A stretch of 15,880 bases of DNA, from assembly GCA_041609895.1 (NCBI GenBank), contig JBFIPX010000061.1:1-15880 (forward strand), given 5' to 3'. How positions within the stretch are numbered: position 1 is the stretch's first letter; each line of letters opens with the position of its first letter. The notes beneath the pieces were generated by a model. It ran no database searches, had not been told where the DNA came from, and saw only the letters and a list, made by a program, of their open reading frames with translations. The stretch comes from JAHHLP01 sp041609895 (GTDB lineage Bacteria > Bacteroidota > Rhodothermia > Rhodothermales > JABDKH01). Positions 1-6,361 of the stretch are shown here, one piece after another. A program made the position numbers and the translations under genes.

Positions 1-1329
1 ACGACCATCGACATGCACGGCGATGGTAACATCTTCGGCACGACGCTCGCACAGGTCGAGATCGAATGTCAGGATTGCCACGGCACTCCTGAGTCGTATC
101 CGTGGGAACTGCCTCTAGGCTACAGCGAGGAGTTCGGGCGCACGTTGTCCACGCAGGAGCGCGGACTGGCTGAGGTGCCGCTACCCTCAGCGGCCATCGG
201 CACGACCTATCCGAAACGAGACGGCTATCTGTTGACGACGCGGGGTAACCCGTTTGGCAACGTCGTAAAGGATGGCAACAAGGTCATTATGCATTCTGCG
301 ACCGGGAACGATTTCCAGGTGCCCGTGCTGCGCGCGATCAGAGACGCCGACACCTGGAAAAGCCCGCAGGCACTTGTTGCGATGGCAGAGGTCCAGAAAC
401 ATGCGGAGAATCTAGAGTGCTACGCATGCCATGCGTCGTGGGTACCTCAGTGCTACGGCTGCCACGTACAAGTCGATTACAGCAAGGGCGAAGATGGCAT
501 GCCGAAGACGGACGTCGACTGGATCACCTCGGGGTCATCACGAACTCCCGATGGGCAGACCGCCGAGTCACGATTGGGAACAGCCGGCCTCACCAGCCCC
601 GGCAAAGTAAGTGAAAGCAGATCGTATCTGCGCTGGGAGGATCCTGTGCTGGGTATTAACGGCGAGGGCCGTGTTACACCGCTAATGCCAGGGTGTCAGG
701 TGTTGTTCACGGTAATAGACCGTGAAGGGAAGACCATCGCGCGTAACGTCATTGCACGCTCGAAGGACGAGGCGATAGCTGCCGGCCAGGATCATGTGCC
801 GCTCGCCATCGATATGGCTCCCGTACAGCCTCATTCGGCACAACGCGAGGCACGTACGTGCGAAGGATGCCATAACGATCCGAAAGCAATGGGCTACGGA
901 ATTGCGGGGGGCGTCTTCCAGAACCAGTACAGCAGAGACATTGTCGAAGACCTGATAGACCAGCGTACGGGAGAACCGATTCCAAAGCGATACCAGATTC
1001 AGATCTCGGCCATCCCGGACCTTGATTTCGACTGGTCAACGATCGTCAGCAAGGCGGGGGTGCAACTCGCTACCGTCGGGACGCACTGGCCGTTGTCGCG
1101 CGCGCTCAACAATGAAGAGCGGGCGACTCTCGAGCGGACCGCGCTCTGCATGGGCTGTCACCGCGAGATGAGCAACCAGGAGTTGTGGGCAAGGGTCAGC
1201 AAGGAAGGAAGACTTAACGCCGAGGAACACATCGAGCTGATGAACAAGTTGCTGCGTTCATACTACGAGAGCCAGAAGATGAGTGGAGCGACGGCGGCCG
1301 TAGACCCGGACAGCGAGGCTGGCTCGTGA
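1..1329 (+). CDS. Multihaem c-type cytochrome, 5'-truncated by the window edge
   Basis: The reading frame is open from the first base, so the N-terminus and signal peptide lie outside the window. Counting from the ATG at position 13, five CxxCH haem-binding motifs are visible: CQDCH (residues 19-23), CYACH (136-140), CYGCH (147-151), CEGCH (283-287) and CMGCH (379-383). Each should bind one covalently attached haem c. Such proteins are exported and folded in the periplasm or on the outer face of the cell, where they carry electrons. The second and third motifs are only 11 residues apart, which suggests a closely packed haem pair. More haems may precede the visible part. I cannot assign a specific respiratory complex; no catalytic signature is recognisable and the spacing does not match a family I can name. 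The stop codon overlaps the start of the downstream TPR gene (GTGA at 1326-1329), so the two are probably co-translated. Confidence 0.92.
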   Translation, partial: TTIDMHGDGNIFGTTLAQVEIECQDCHGTPESYPWELPLGYSEEFGRTLSTQERGLAEVPLPSAAIGTTYPKRDGYLLTTRGNPFGNVVKDGNKVIMHSATGNDFQVPVLRAIRDADTWKSPQALVAMAEVQKHAENLECYACHASWVPQCYGCHVQVDYSKGEDGMPKTDVDWITSGSSRTPDGQTAESRLGTAGLTSPGKVSESRSYLRWEDPVLGINGEGRVTPLMPGCQVLFTVIDREGKTIARNVIARSKDEAIAAGQDHVPLAIDMAPVQPHSAQREARTCEGCHNDPKAMGYGIAGGVFQNQYSRDIVEDLIDQRTGEPIPKRYQIQISAIPDLDFDWSTIVSKAGVQLATVGTHWPLSRALNNEERATLERTALCMGCHREMSNQELWARVSKEGRLNAEEHIELMNKLLRSYYESQKMSGATAAVDPDSEAGS

Positions 1330-1985
1330 GGCGACAAAAGTGGGCTGTAGCCGCCGCACTTGTTGGCGTGGTCGGGCTCTTCTGGTGGCAGGCGACGCGT
1401 GTGTCGGTCAGTGACGCAGACGAGTACTATCAGAAGGGCCTGCAAGAGGCTGAGCAAGAAAGGTACTTCGACGCCATTGCCAGCCTCACGCGAGCGATAG
1501 AAGCGGATCCGGGCGATGCGGCCGCCTACACGGTACGAGCCAATTCACATGTCGCCCTCGGTCATATCGGAGATGCCCTGTCTGATCTTGAAACCGCAAT
1601 TCAGCTTGAGCCGGACAATCCGCGTTTGCTAGTACATCGGGCGTACGTCTACCGCCAGTTCGACCGCCTGGATTTTGCGCTTATCGATCTTAACAGCGCA
1701 GTCGAACTCGACAGCACACATCTCGACGCATACTTCAATCGGGGCATTATCTTTCATCGAATGGGAGAGTTCACCTCGGCTGTTGCAGACTTCGATCGGT
1801 GTATCCGTAGTGAGCCGAACACGGCGGCACCTTACTACAATCGGGCCGCTGCTCACCACGCATTGGGCGACATAGAGCAGGCCCGCGCCGACATCGAGCA
1901 GTTCATTATCCTCTCAAAAGACCCGTCATGGACCGAGCAGGCACGAACGCTTCTTGCGGAGTGGGTTGCAGAAAGGTCCCCGTAG
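1326..1985 (+). CDS. Membrane-anchored five-repeat TPR protein
   Basis: Starts with GTG inside the stop of the upstream cytochrome gene (4-base overlap) and codes for 219 residues. Residues 6-21 form one hydrophobic segment after a short basic start, which fits an N-terminal membrane anchor with the rest in the periplasm. Five consecutive 34-residue tetratricopeptide repeats follow almost without gaps: about 31-64, 65-98, 99-132, 133-166 and 167-200. Each shows the TPR pattern of small residues and aromatic positions, ending in a proline or acidic turn such as ADPGD, LEPDN or SEPNT. TPR arrays bind other proteins. By analogy with NrfG and CcmI (also an anchor plus TPRs, acting in haem c attachment), it could help assemble or dock the cytochrome next door. 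That role is inference from context only; many TPR proteins have unrelated jobs. Confidence 0.9.
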   Translation: MRRQKWAVAAALVGVVGLFWWQATRVSVSDADEYYQKGLQEAEQERYFDAIASLTRAIEADPGDAAAYTVRANSHVALGHIGDALSDLETAIQLEPDNPRLLVHRAYVYRQFDRLDFALIDLNSAVELDSTHLDAYFNRGIIFHRMGEFTSAVADFDRCIRSEPNTAAPYYNRAAAHHALGDIEQARADIEQFIILSKDPSWTEQARTLLAEWVAERSP

Positions 1986-1998
1986 GCCTCGAGGGCTA

Positions 1999-2030
1999 TA
2001 CCTCGTCAGGCTCCAGACCAGAGCGAGGTA
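1999..2030. repeat. Inverted repeat between convergent genes
   Basis: TACCTCG at 1999-2005 pairs perfectly with CGAGGTA at 2024-2030, with an 18-base loop. It lies between the convergent ends of the TPR gene (stop at 1985) and the lysine transaminase gene (stop at 2098). The position suits a bidirectional terminator, but neither side carries a real T run, so the role is uncertain. Confidence 0.35.
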
Positions 2031-2097
2031 GTCGTTCGAAAGGTGGCGCTTATCTAGCCCACCGAGCGACACCGAGTAGCAAGCGACTGGTCTTCTT

Positions 2098-3453
2098 TTA
2101 GGCAGTACCGTGCGACTGCACGTGCCGGAGCGCATCTTCGACCAGAGCAAGACCCTCGTCAATCTCCGACTTCGTAATCGTCAGCGGCGACCGGAAGCGC
2201 AGCGACTTCACGCCGCAGCCGAGGATCACAACCCCCGTGCGAAAGCACCGTGTTCTAACCGCGTTGCGAAACTCTGTCGTCGGAAGATCAAAGGCGCACA
2301 TCAGGCCCCGCCCACGCGCGTTCGTGACGGCGTCATGCGACTGCTCTATTTCCCGCAATCGCGTGAGCAGGTAGTCGCCGACCTCGGCAGCATTATCGAT
2401 CAGGTTCTCCTGATCAACGACCTCCAAAATCTTCTCGAAGCGAACCATGTCGACCAGGTTACCGCCCCATGTCGAGTTGATCCGGCTCTCGACCTTGAAC
2501 ACGTGGTCGTTCACCTCGTCGAGTTTGCGACTGGCAAGAATGCCACACACCTGCGTCTTCTTGCCGAACGCCAGAATGTCGGGTTCGACGCCGAGCGCCT
2601 GGTGCGCCCAGAACTTGCCGGTGATGCCCACGCCTGTTTGCACCTCGTCGCAGATGAACAGTGCGTCGTTTTCGTGCGCCAAATCCTTTAGACTCTGGAG
2701 AAACTCGGGCCGGAAGTGGTTATCGCCTCCCTCACCCTGGATCGGTTCGACGATCACGCACGCAATCTCGTCCTTTCTCTCTGAGAAATGAATCTTGGCT
2801 TGATGTAGCGCCAACTGCTCCCTCCGCTCCAGGTCTTCAAGTCGCTCATCGGTAAGAGGGAATTCGATCTTCGGATTGACGATACGCGGCCAGTCAAATA
2901 GTGGGAAGTGCATCGTCTTCCGCGGGTCCGCAGTGTTCGTAAGCGGCAGCGTATAACCGCTCCGGCCGTGGAAGGCCTGCTCGAAGTGCATTACTTGATG
3001 ACCCCTCTCGCGCCGGTATCCTTTCTCGTAGTTCTTGCGGACCTTCCAGTCGAAGGATGCCTTGAGAGCGTTTTCGACTGCAAGCGCGCCGCCCGCAACG
3101 AAGAAGGCGTACGGCAGATAGTCCGGAATGCCGATTCGGCCGAACGTGTCCACGAAACGGCCGAGATGGACGGTGTATACGTCCGAGTTCGTAACCTTGT
3201 TAAGTGCGGCCTCGGTGAGTCTTTTGATGAAGTCCTCATCCTCGACCAACGCGGGATGATTCATGCCCAGTGCGTTGGAAGCAAAGAAGCCGAAGAAGTC
3301 GATGAAAGAAGAGCCATCGGCGGCATCGTAGAGATGCACGCCCTTACTCTTTTCCATGTCGAGGACCATCTTGAGCCCGTCCGTCAGCATGTGTCGGGAG
3401 AGGACGGAGCGGACGCGGTCCGCCGTAACCGTGCTGCGAGAAATGACTTCCAT
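2098..3453 (-). CDS. lat: L-lysine 6-transaminase (lysine epsilon-aminotransferase)
   Basis: Predicted to transfer the epsilon-amino group of lysine to 2-oxoglutarate, giving glutamate and allysine, which cyclises to 1-piperideine-6-carboxylate. It is a PLP enzyme of the class III (fold type I) aminotransferases, cytosolic, 451 residues, close to the roughly 450 of the Mycobacterium tuberculosis enzyme Rv3290c. The N-terminal DGLKMVLDMEKSKG and FFASNALGMNHPALV segments are characteristic of this subfamily. CDEVQTG (268-274) holds the Asp that pairs with the pyridine ring; the PLP lysine should be K298 in FGKKTQVCG. E241 in EPIQGEGG matches the gating Glu243 described for Rv3290c. The product can enter lysine breakdown through a piperideine-6-carboxylate dehydrogenase, but no such gene is in the window. 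ATG at 3453 gives the expected N-terminus; no good Shine-Dalgarno precedes it. Transcribed divergently from lipA. Confidence 0.95.
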   Translation of the reverse strand: MEVISRSTVTADRVRSVLSRHMLTDGLKMVLDMEKSKGVHLYDAADGSSFIDFFGFFASNALGMNHPALVEDEDFIKRLTEAALNKVTNSDVYTVHLGRFVDTFGRIGIPDYLPYAFFVAGGALAVENALKASFDWKVRKNYEKGYRRERGHQVMHFEQAFHGRSGYTLPLTNTADPRKTMHFPLFDWPRIVNPKIEFPLTDERLEDLERREQLALHQAKIHFSERKDEIACVIVEPIQGEGGDNHFRPEFLQSLKDLAHENDALFICDEVQTGVGITGKFWAHQALGVEPDILAFGKKTQVCGILASRKLDEVNDHVFKVESRINSTWGGNLVDMVRFEKILEVVDQENLIDNAAEVGDYLLTRLREIEQSHDAVTNARGRGLMCAFDLPTTEFRNAVRTRCFRTGVVILGCGVKSLRFRSPLTITKSEIDEGLALVEDALRHVQSHGTA

Positions 3454-3570
3454 AATCCGTTTCGTCAGTAGTTATTTTTCGCCGGGCAGGTGGGTCACCG
3501 GCAAGATAGTCAAGTGCGCGATTCGGGATCAATTTAGCGCCCGCCGGGTAGCCCTTCACCGCCTCGGGTT

Positions 3571-3593
3571 GGGTGCCCTTATAGTTGGCACCC
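3571..3593. promoter_or_regulatory. Perfect dyad upstream of lipA: possible operator or leader hairpin
   Basis: GGGTGCC (3571-3577) and GGCACCC (3587-3593) are a perfect 7-bp inverted repeat around a 9-base centre. The centre largely overlaps TATAGTTG (3580-3587), one mismatch from the Bacteroidota -7 box TAnnTTTG. A second outer pairing, CCTCGGG (3562-3568) with CCCGAAGG (3599-3606, one bulge), would extend it as RNA and cover most of the AAGGAG at 3603-3608, the only Shine-Dalgarno-like sequence before lipA. It could be a DNA operator over the promoter or an RNA hairpin in the leader; the two readings exclude each other because a start near 3593 would not transcribe the left arm. No clear -33 element is seen at the right distance. 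Confidence 0.5.
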
Positions 3594-3624
3594 CACGTCC
3601 CGAAGGAGCCAATCTACGTTTCGA

Positions 3625-4629
3625 ATGGCAGACAACAACAGCAAGAGCAGCAGGTCGGGCAGCCGCCCCCGTCGCCCGGGAGAAATCGCGCTGAGATCCG
3701 TCTCCCGGGAGTCGATCACTGCTACGGGCGATGGAGATCCGGGTTTCTTTGAATTGCCTGTGGTCGAGGCACCCGTGGTCTCGAACGTGAAGGGCAAGCG
3801 ACCTGACTGGCTGCGGGTAAAGCTTCCATACGGCGAGACCTACAAGAACCTCGTCGAAATAATCGATACCCACGAGCTGCACACGGTCTGCCAGAGCGCC
3901 CGGTGCCCCAACATGGGCGAATGCTGGACCGCCGGAACGGCAACGTTTATGATCCTCGGCAACGTGTGCACGCGGTCATGTGGCTTCTGCGCCGTGCTGA
4001 CAGGCCGGCCGTCCGAGGGGCTCGACTGGGATGAACCTAGACGCGTTGCTGACGCGGTAAGACTGATGGGTATCAAGCATGCGGTCGTGACAAGTGTCAA
4101 CCGCGACGAGCGCGAGGACGGGGGCGCACCGATCTTTGCAGAGACCATTCGTCAGATTCGTGAGACTACTCCGGGCTGCAGCATCGAGGTGCTGATTCCA
4201 GATTTTCGCGGCAATTGGGACGCGCTGCAGCTCGTGCTGGATGAACGGCCGGAAATTCTGAACCACAACGTCGAAACGGTACCAAGGCTCTATCGACGTG
4301 TTCGACCTCAGGCCAATTATGAGAGATCACTGGAGGTCTTGCGGATCTCAAAGGACCAAGGACTGAGAACGAAGAGCGGCATCATGGTAGGACTCGGAGA
4401 GGAAGACGACGAAGTGCTGACCCTTATGGACGACTTCGTGGACAACGGTGTCGACGTTATGACGATTGGCCAATACCTGCAGCCGACTCGCATGCACCTT
4501 CCCGTCGAGGAGTTTGTGCATCCCGAGAAATTCGCGTGGTTCAAGGAGGTTGGCGAAGCAAAGGGCATCGAACATGTCGAAAGCGGGCCTCTTGTGCGCT
4601 CCTCCTATCACGCTGAACAGCACGTCTAA
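3625..4629 (+). CDS. lipA: Lipoyl synthase (radical SAM)
   Basis: Inserts two sulfur atoms into octanoyl groups bound to the E2 and H proteins of 2-oxoacid dehydrogenases and the glycine cleavage system, completing lipoate in the cytosol. Both iron-sulfur sites are present: the auxiliary cluster cysteines C89, C94 and C100 (CX4CX5C) and the radical SAM cluster C115, C119 and C122 (CX3CX2C). The C-terminal RSSYHA (325-330) supplies the conserved serine that ligates the auxiliary cluster. Length is 334 residues. The first 50 or so are a basic, low-complexity extension before the usual conserved start around KRPDWLRVKLPYG, longer than in many relatives. No later in-frame ATG precedes the conserved core, so the ATG at 3625 is kept. 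AAGGAG at 3603-3608 is 16 bases upstream, unusually far. No lipB is seen nearby. Confidence 0.97.
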   Translation: MADNNSKSSRSGSRPRRPGEIALRSVSRESITATGDGDPGFFELPVVEAPVVSNVKGKRPDWLRVKLPYGETYKNLVEIIDTHELHTVCQSARCPNMGECWTAGTATFMILGNVCTRSCGFCAVLTGRPSEGLDWDEPRRVADAVRLMGIKHAVVTSVNRDEREDGGAPIFAETIRQIRETTPGCSIEVLIPDFRGNWDALQLVLDERPEILNHNVETVPRLYRRVRPQANYERSLEVLRISKDQGLRTKSGIMVGLGEEDDEVLTLMDDFVDNGVDVMTIGQYLQPTRMHLPVEEFVHPEKFAWFKEVGEAKGIEHVESGPLVRSSYHAEQHV

Positions 4630-4636
4630 GTCCTTG

Positions 4637-4683
4637 GACCGCATATGCCGGTCTTTTCACGGCGTCTTCGAGTGAAGACTTTG
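4637..4683 (+). terminator. Double hairpin after lipA, probable terminator
   Basis: GACCG (4637-4641) pairs with CGGTC (4649-4653) and is followed by TTTT (4654-4657). A second hairpin, GTCTTC (4664-4669) with GAAGAC (4674-4679) around the tetraloop GAGT, is followed by TTT. Both lie just past the lipA stop and before the ndk promoter candidate. Stems are short, so strength is uncertain. Confidence 0.5.
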
Positions 4684-4714
4684 CAGGCGCGACGGTCTCG
4701 ACAGGCGTACTCGA

Positions 4715-4722
4715 TATATTTG
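4715..4722 (+). promoter_or_regulatory. Bacteroidota-type -7 box upstream of ndk
   Basis: TATATTTG matches the Bacteroidota -7 consensus TAnnTTTG exactly and lies 44 bases before the ndk start codon, in an AT-rich gap after the lipA hairpins. A TTG-type -33 element at the usual 19-20 base distance is not evident, so this is a candidate only. Confidence 0.4.
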
Positions 4723-4766
4723 CGCGCAAACCGAATACAACTTGACTCTAATTAGTCGAAATAGAC

Positions 4767-5195
4767 ATGGCTGTTGAGCGAACTCTTGCAATTCTCAAGC
4801 CCGACTGCGTCCGCAAGCAACTCGTCGGCGAAGTCATCCGACGAATACAAGACGCGGGATTCAAGATTCTCGCACTACGGATGCTGCGGATGTCGAAGCG
4901 CGAAGCGGAGGGATTCTACGCGGTCCACAAGGGTCGTCCGTTTTTCGAGGAACTCACCACATTCATGTCGAGCGGCCCGTGCGTTCCGATCGTTCTGGCG
5001 AAGGAAAACGCTGTTGCAGACTTCAGGGAATTGATCGGGGCGACAAATCCTTCTGAGGCGGCCGATGGCACCATCCGAAAAGAGTTCGCAGACTCGGTCG
5101 GCGAGAACATCGTTCATGGCTCGGACTCAACCGACAACGGGCGGCTCGAGGCGGCCTACTTCTTTCCGGAGCACGAGATCGTGGCCAATCGTTAA
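4767..5195 (+). CDS. ndk: Nucleoside diphosphate kinase
   Basis: Transfers the gamma phosphate of ATP to other nucleoside diphosphates through a phosphohistidine, balancing NTP and dNTP pools in the cytosol. The 142-residue length is typical. The N-terminal ERTLAILKPDCV carries the conserved K11, and the signature NIVHGSDS (114-121) carries the catalytic H117. GATNP (91-95) and the following GTIRKEFA segment (101-108) are also family features. The start ATG has no clear Shine-Dalgarno (it is preceded by GAAATAGAC), but the conserved N-terminus fixes it. Separated from lipA by hairpins and a promoter candidate, so likely its own transcript. It converges with the small membrane protein gene that ends at 5321. 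Confidence 0.98.
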   Translation: MAVERTLAILKPDCVRKQLVGEVIRRIQDAGFKILALRMLRMSKREAEGFYAVHKGRPFFEELTTFMSSGPCVPIVLAKENAVADFRELIGATNPSEAADGTIRKEFADSVGENIVHGSDSTDNGRLEAAYFFPEHEIVANR

Positions 5196-5320
5196 GTTGA
5201 AGCCGTCGCTTTGGGCGGCTGGGCGACGCTTCCTAATTGGCTCTATTGAACCCGGTTTACTGTGAATCGACCTACCCGGGTACGGCGGCGCACCGAAATT
5301 ACTAAAGGAGGCCAGCGGCC

Positions 5321-5632
5321 CTACGCGCCGTTCGTCGACTGCTTGCCAGTATCGACGCTAACGACCCGCACTTCCTTTGGCTGCCAGAGGATTGCGTAGA
5401 TGATTTCCAGGTAGCCGCCGAGAATGATTAGCGGCGCGAGATACAGTGACACGAAGCCATCAACCTGATTGTCGACGCGCATGATGATGTATCCCACGAC
5501 GATCAGAGCGACACCGACCACCATCAGAATGTAGTTCCGCCGTGTGAACACCATGCGGCCCTTCGTTACGCGGCCGCTTCTGGTGCGCCCGCCTCCCTTG
5601 CGGCTTCCTTTCGATTTACCCTGCTTTGCCAT
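5321..5632 (-). CDS. Small basic two-helix membrane protein, DUF3098-like
   Basis: 103 residues from the ATG at 5632. This start is preferred over an upstream GTG at 5689 because GGGAGG lies 5 bases before it and the frame reads MAKQGKSKGS. The first 32 residues are rich in Lys, Arg, Gly and Ser and should stay in the cytosol. Two hydrophobic helices follow at about 34-51 and 62-83, joined by a short polar loop, then a soluble tail of about 20 residues. The pattern RRNYILMVVGVALIVVGYII followed by APLIILGGY resembles DUF3098, a family of small membrane proteins of unknown function in Bacteroidota, often found near ftsX. No ftsX is next to it here. Assignment rests on pattern memory; the function is unknown. 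Divergent from mreD across 185 bases. Confidence 0.8.
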   Translation of the reverse strand: MAKQGKSKGSRKGGGRTRSGRVTKGRMVFTRRNYILMVVGVALIVVGYIIMRVDNQVDGFVSLYLAPLIILGGYLEIIYAILWQPKEVRVVSVDTGKQSTNGA

Positions 5633-5817
5633 CGAACCTCCCTTTTCGCGCTGTCTCAGAACCGGTGTCAACTTGGAGAGGTTCCTCACAACTACAGCCC
5701 ATCAAACACTTCACCATAACCGCCCCTCGTGCATATAGAGCGGTCTTGCCAGCCGATAACTCGAAAATCACGCCGCCTTTGTAGATTCGGCTAGATCTCA
5801 CCTCCTCTACTTTCTCA

Positions 5818-6288
5818 ATGCTTTCTCCCCTGAAGTCGTTGCTGGCTGGGCTGGCGGTCGTCGCCTTTCAGTGGCTCGTGCTGGGTCGCCTGACGATTCT
5901 TGGAGCCACGCCGGATGCGGTTCTTCTATTCGTTGCGATCGTCGGACTGAAGTATGGACGCCGTTCAGGAGGGGTGATGGGCTTCATCGTGGGCTTCCTG
6001 CTTGACGCGATCTACGATACCTGGGGGATGCACATGATGTTGAAGACGGTCGTCGGCTTTGCGCTCGGACTTCTGCCTTCCGATGACTATGAAAACGTGG
6101 TTATTCTTCCGCGGCAGGCACTAGTGGGCGGTTTTGTTATCGCCTTCCTGCACAATGGGATGCAGGTGGTCTTCCTTGCAATTCAGTCAGGAACGACAAG
6201 TACCACGATCACTCTGACGTTGTGGCTGGGATCGGCCGTGTATACGGCCCTCGTAGGCACGCTCGCCGCACTCTTCGCAACACGGTAG
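5818..6288 (+). CDS. mreD: Rod shape-determining protein MreD
   Basis: A 156-residue hydrophobic integral membrane protein with five or six predicted helices (about 5-25, 32-46, 52-67, 72-86, 100-122 and 133-153). The segment from PDAVLLFVAIVGLKYG (32-47) through GVMGFIVGFLLDAIYD (52-67) to GMHMMLKTVVGF (70-81) follows the MreD family pattern: a proline and Asp before helix two, GxxxGFxxGLLxD in helix three, then a Gly-rich helix four. MreD works with MreB, MreC, RodA and PBP2 in lateral wall synthesis. These partners usually sit beside mreD, but here the neighbours are a DUF3098-like gene and a lipoprotein gene, so the gene is isolated from the usual cluster. No Shine-Dalgarno is seen; the bases before the ATG are pyrimidine-rich. 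A diverged energy-coupling or queuosine-type small membrane protein is a less likely alternative. Confidence 0.82.
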   Translation: MLSPLKSLLAGLAVVAFQWLVLGRLTILGATPDAVLLFVAIVGLKYGRRSGGVMGFIVGFLLDAIYDTWGMHMMLKTVVGFALGLLPSDDYENVVILPRQALVGGFVIAFLHNGMQVVFLAIQSGTTSTTITLTLWLGSAVYTALVGTLAALFATR

Positions 6289-6303
6289 GCACCAGCCTGA
6301 TCC

Positions 6304-6360
6304 TGATCCCGGGCGAACGCGATGGCCATCCGGACGAAGATCGCGGCCATCACGGGATCA
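6304..6360. terminator. Large interrupted inverted repeat between convergent genes
   Basis: TGATCCCG (6304-6311) pairs perfectly with CGGGATCA (6353-6360). Inside it GATGGCC (6321-6327) pairs with GGCCATC (6345-6351). It fills the gap between the mreD stop and the lipoprotein gene stop, so a bidirectional transcription end is the simplest reading. There is no T run. GATGGCCATC (6321-6330) is also a palindrome by itself. Confidence 0.5.
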
Positions 6361-6361
6361 G

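Noticed and set aside
2110..3471. Plus-strand open frames of 187-193 codons opposite the lysine transaminase gene
   Set aside because: They overlap a full-length, motif-complete aminotransferase and show no family features.
5201..5281. Hairpins after ndk (CGTCGC/GCGACG and ACCCGG/CCGGGT) as a terminator
   Set aside because: Stems of 6 bp with long loops, competing pairings and no T run; too weak to call.
5303..5311. TAAAGGAGG, a perfect Shine-Dalgarno-like sequence on the plus strand
   Set aside because: No start codon follows at a usable distance; the downstream sequence is the end of the minus-strand membrane protein gene.
5633..5689. Upstream GTG start for the small membrane protein, adding 19 residues
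   Set aside because: The ATG at 5632 has a GGGAGG ribosome site at good distance and begins the basic tail typical of such proteins; the extra residues look like untranslated leader.
5616..5801. Minus-strand 61-codon frame beginning with GTG next to GAGGAG upstream of the membrane protein gene
   Set aside because: The ribosome-like sequence touches the start codon with no spacing, the frame overlaps the next gene out of frame, and the product is featureless.
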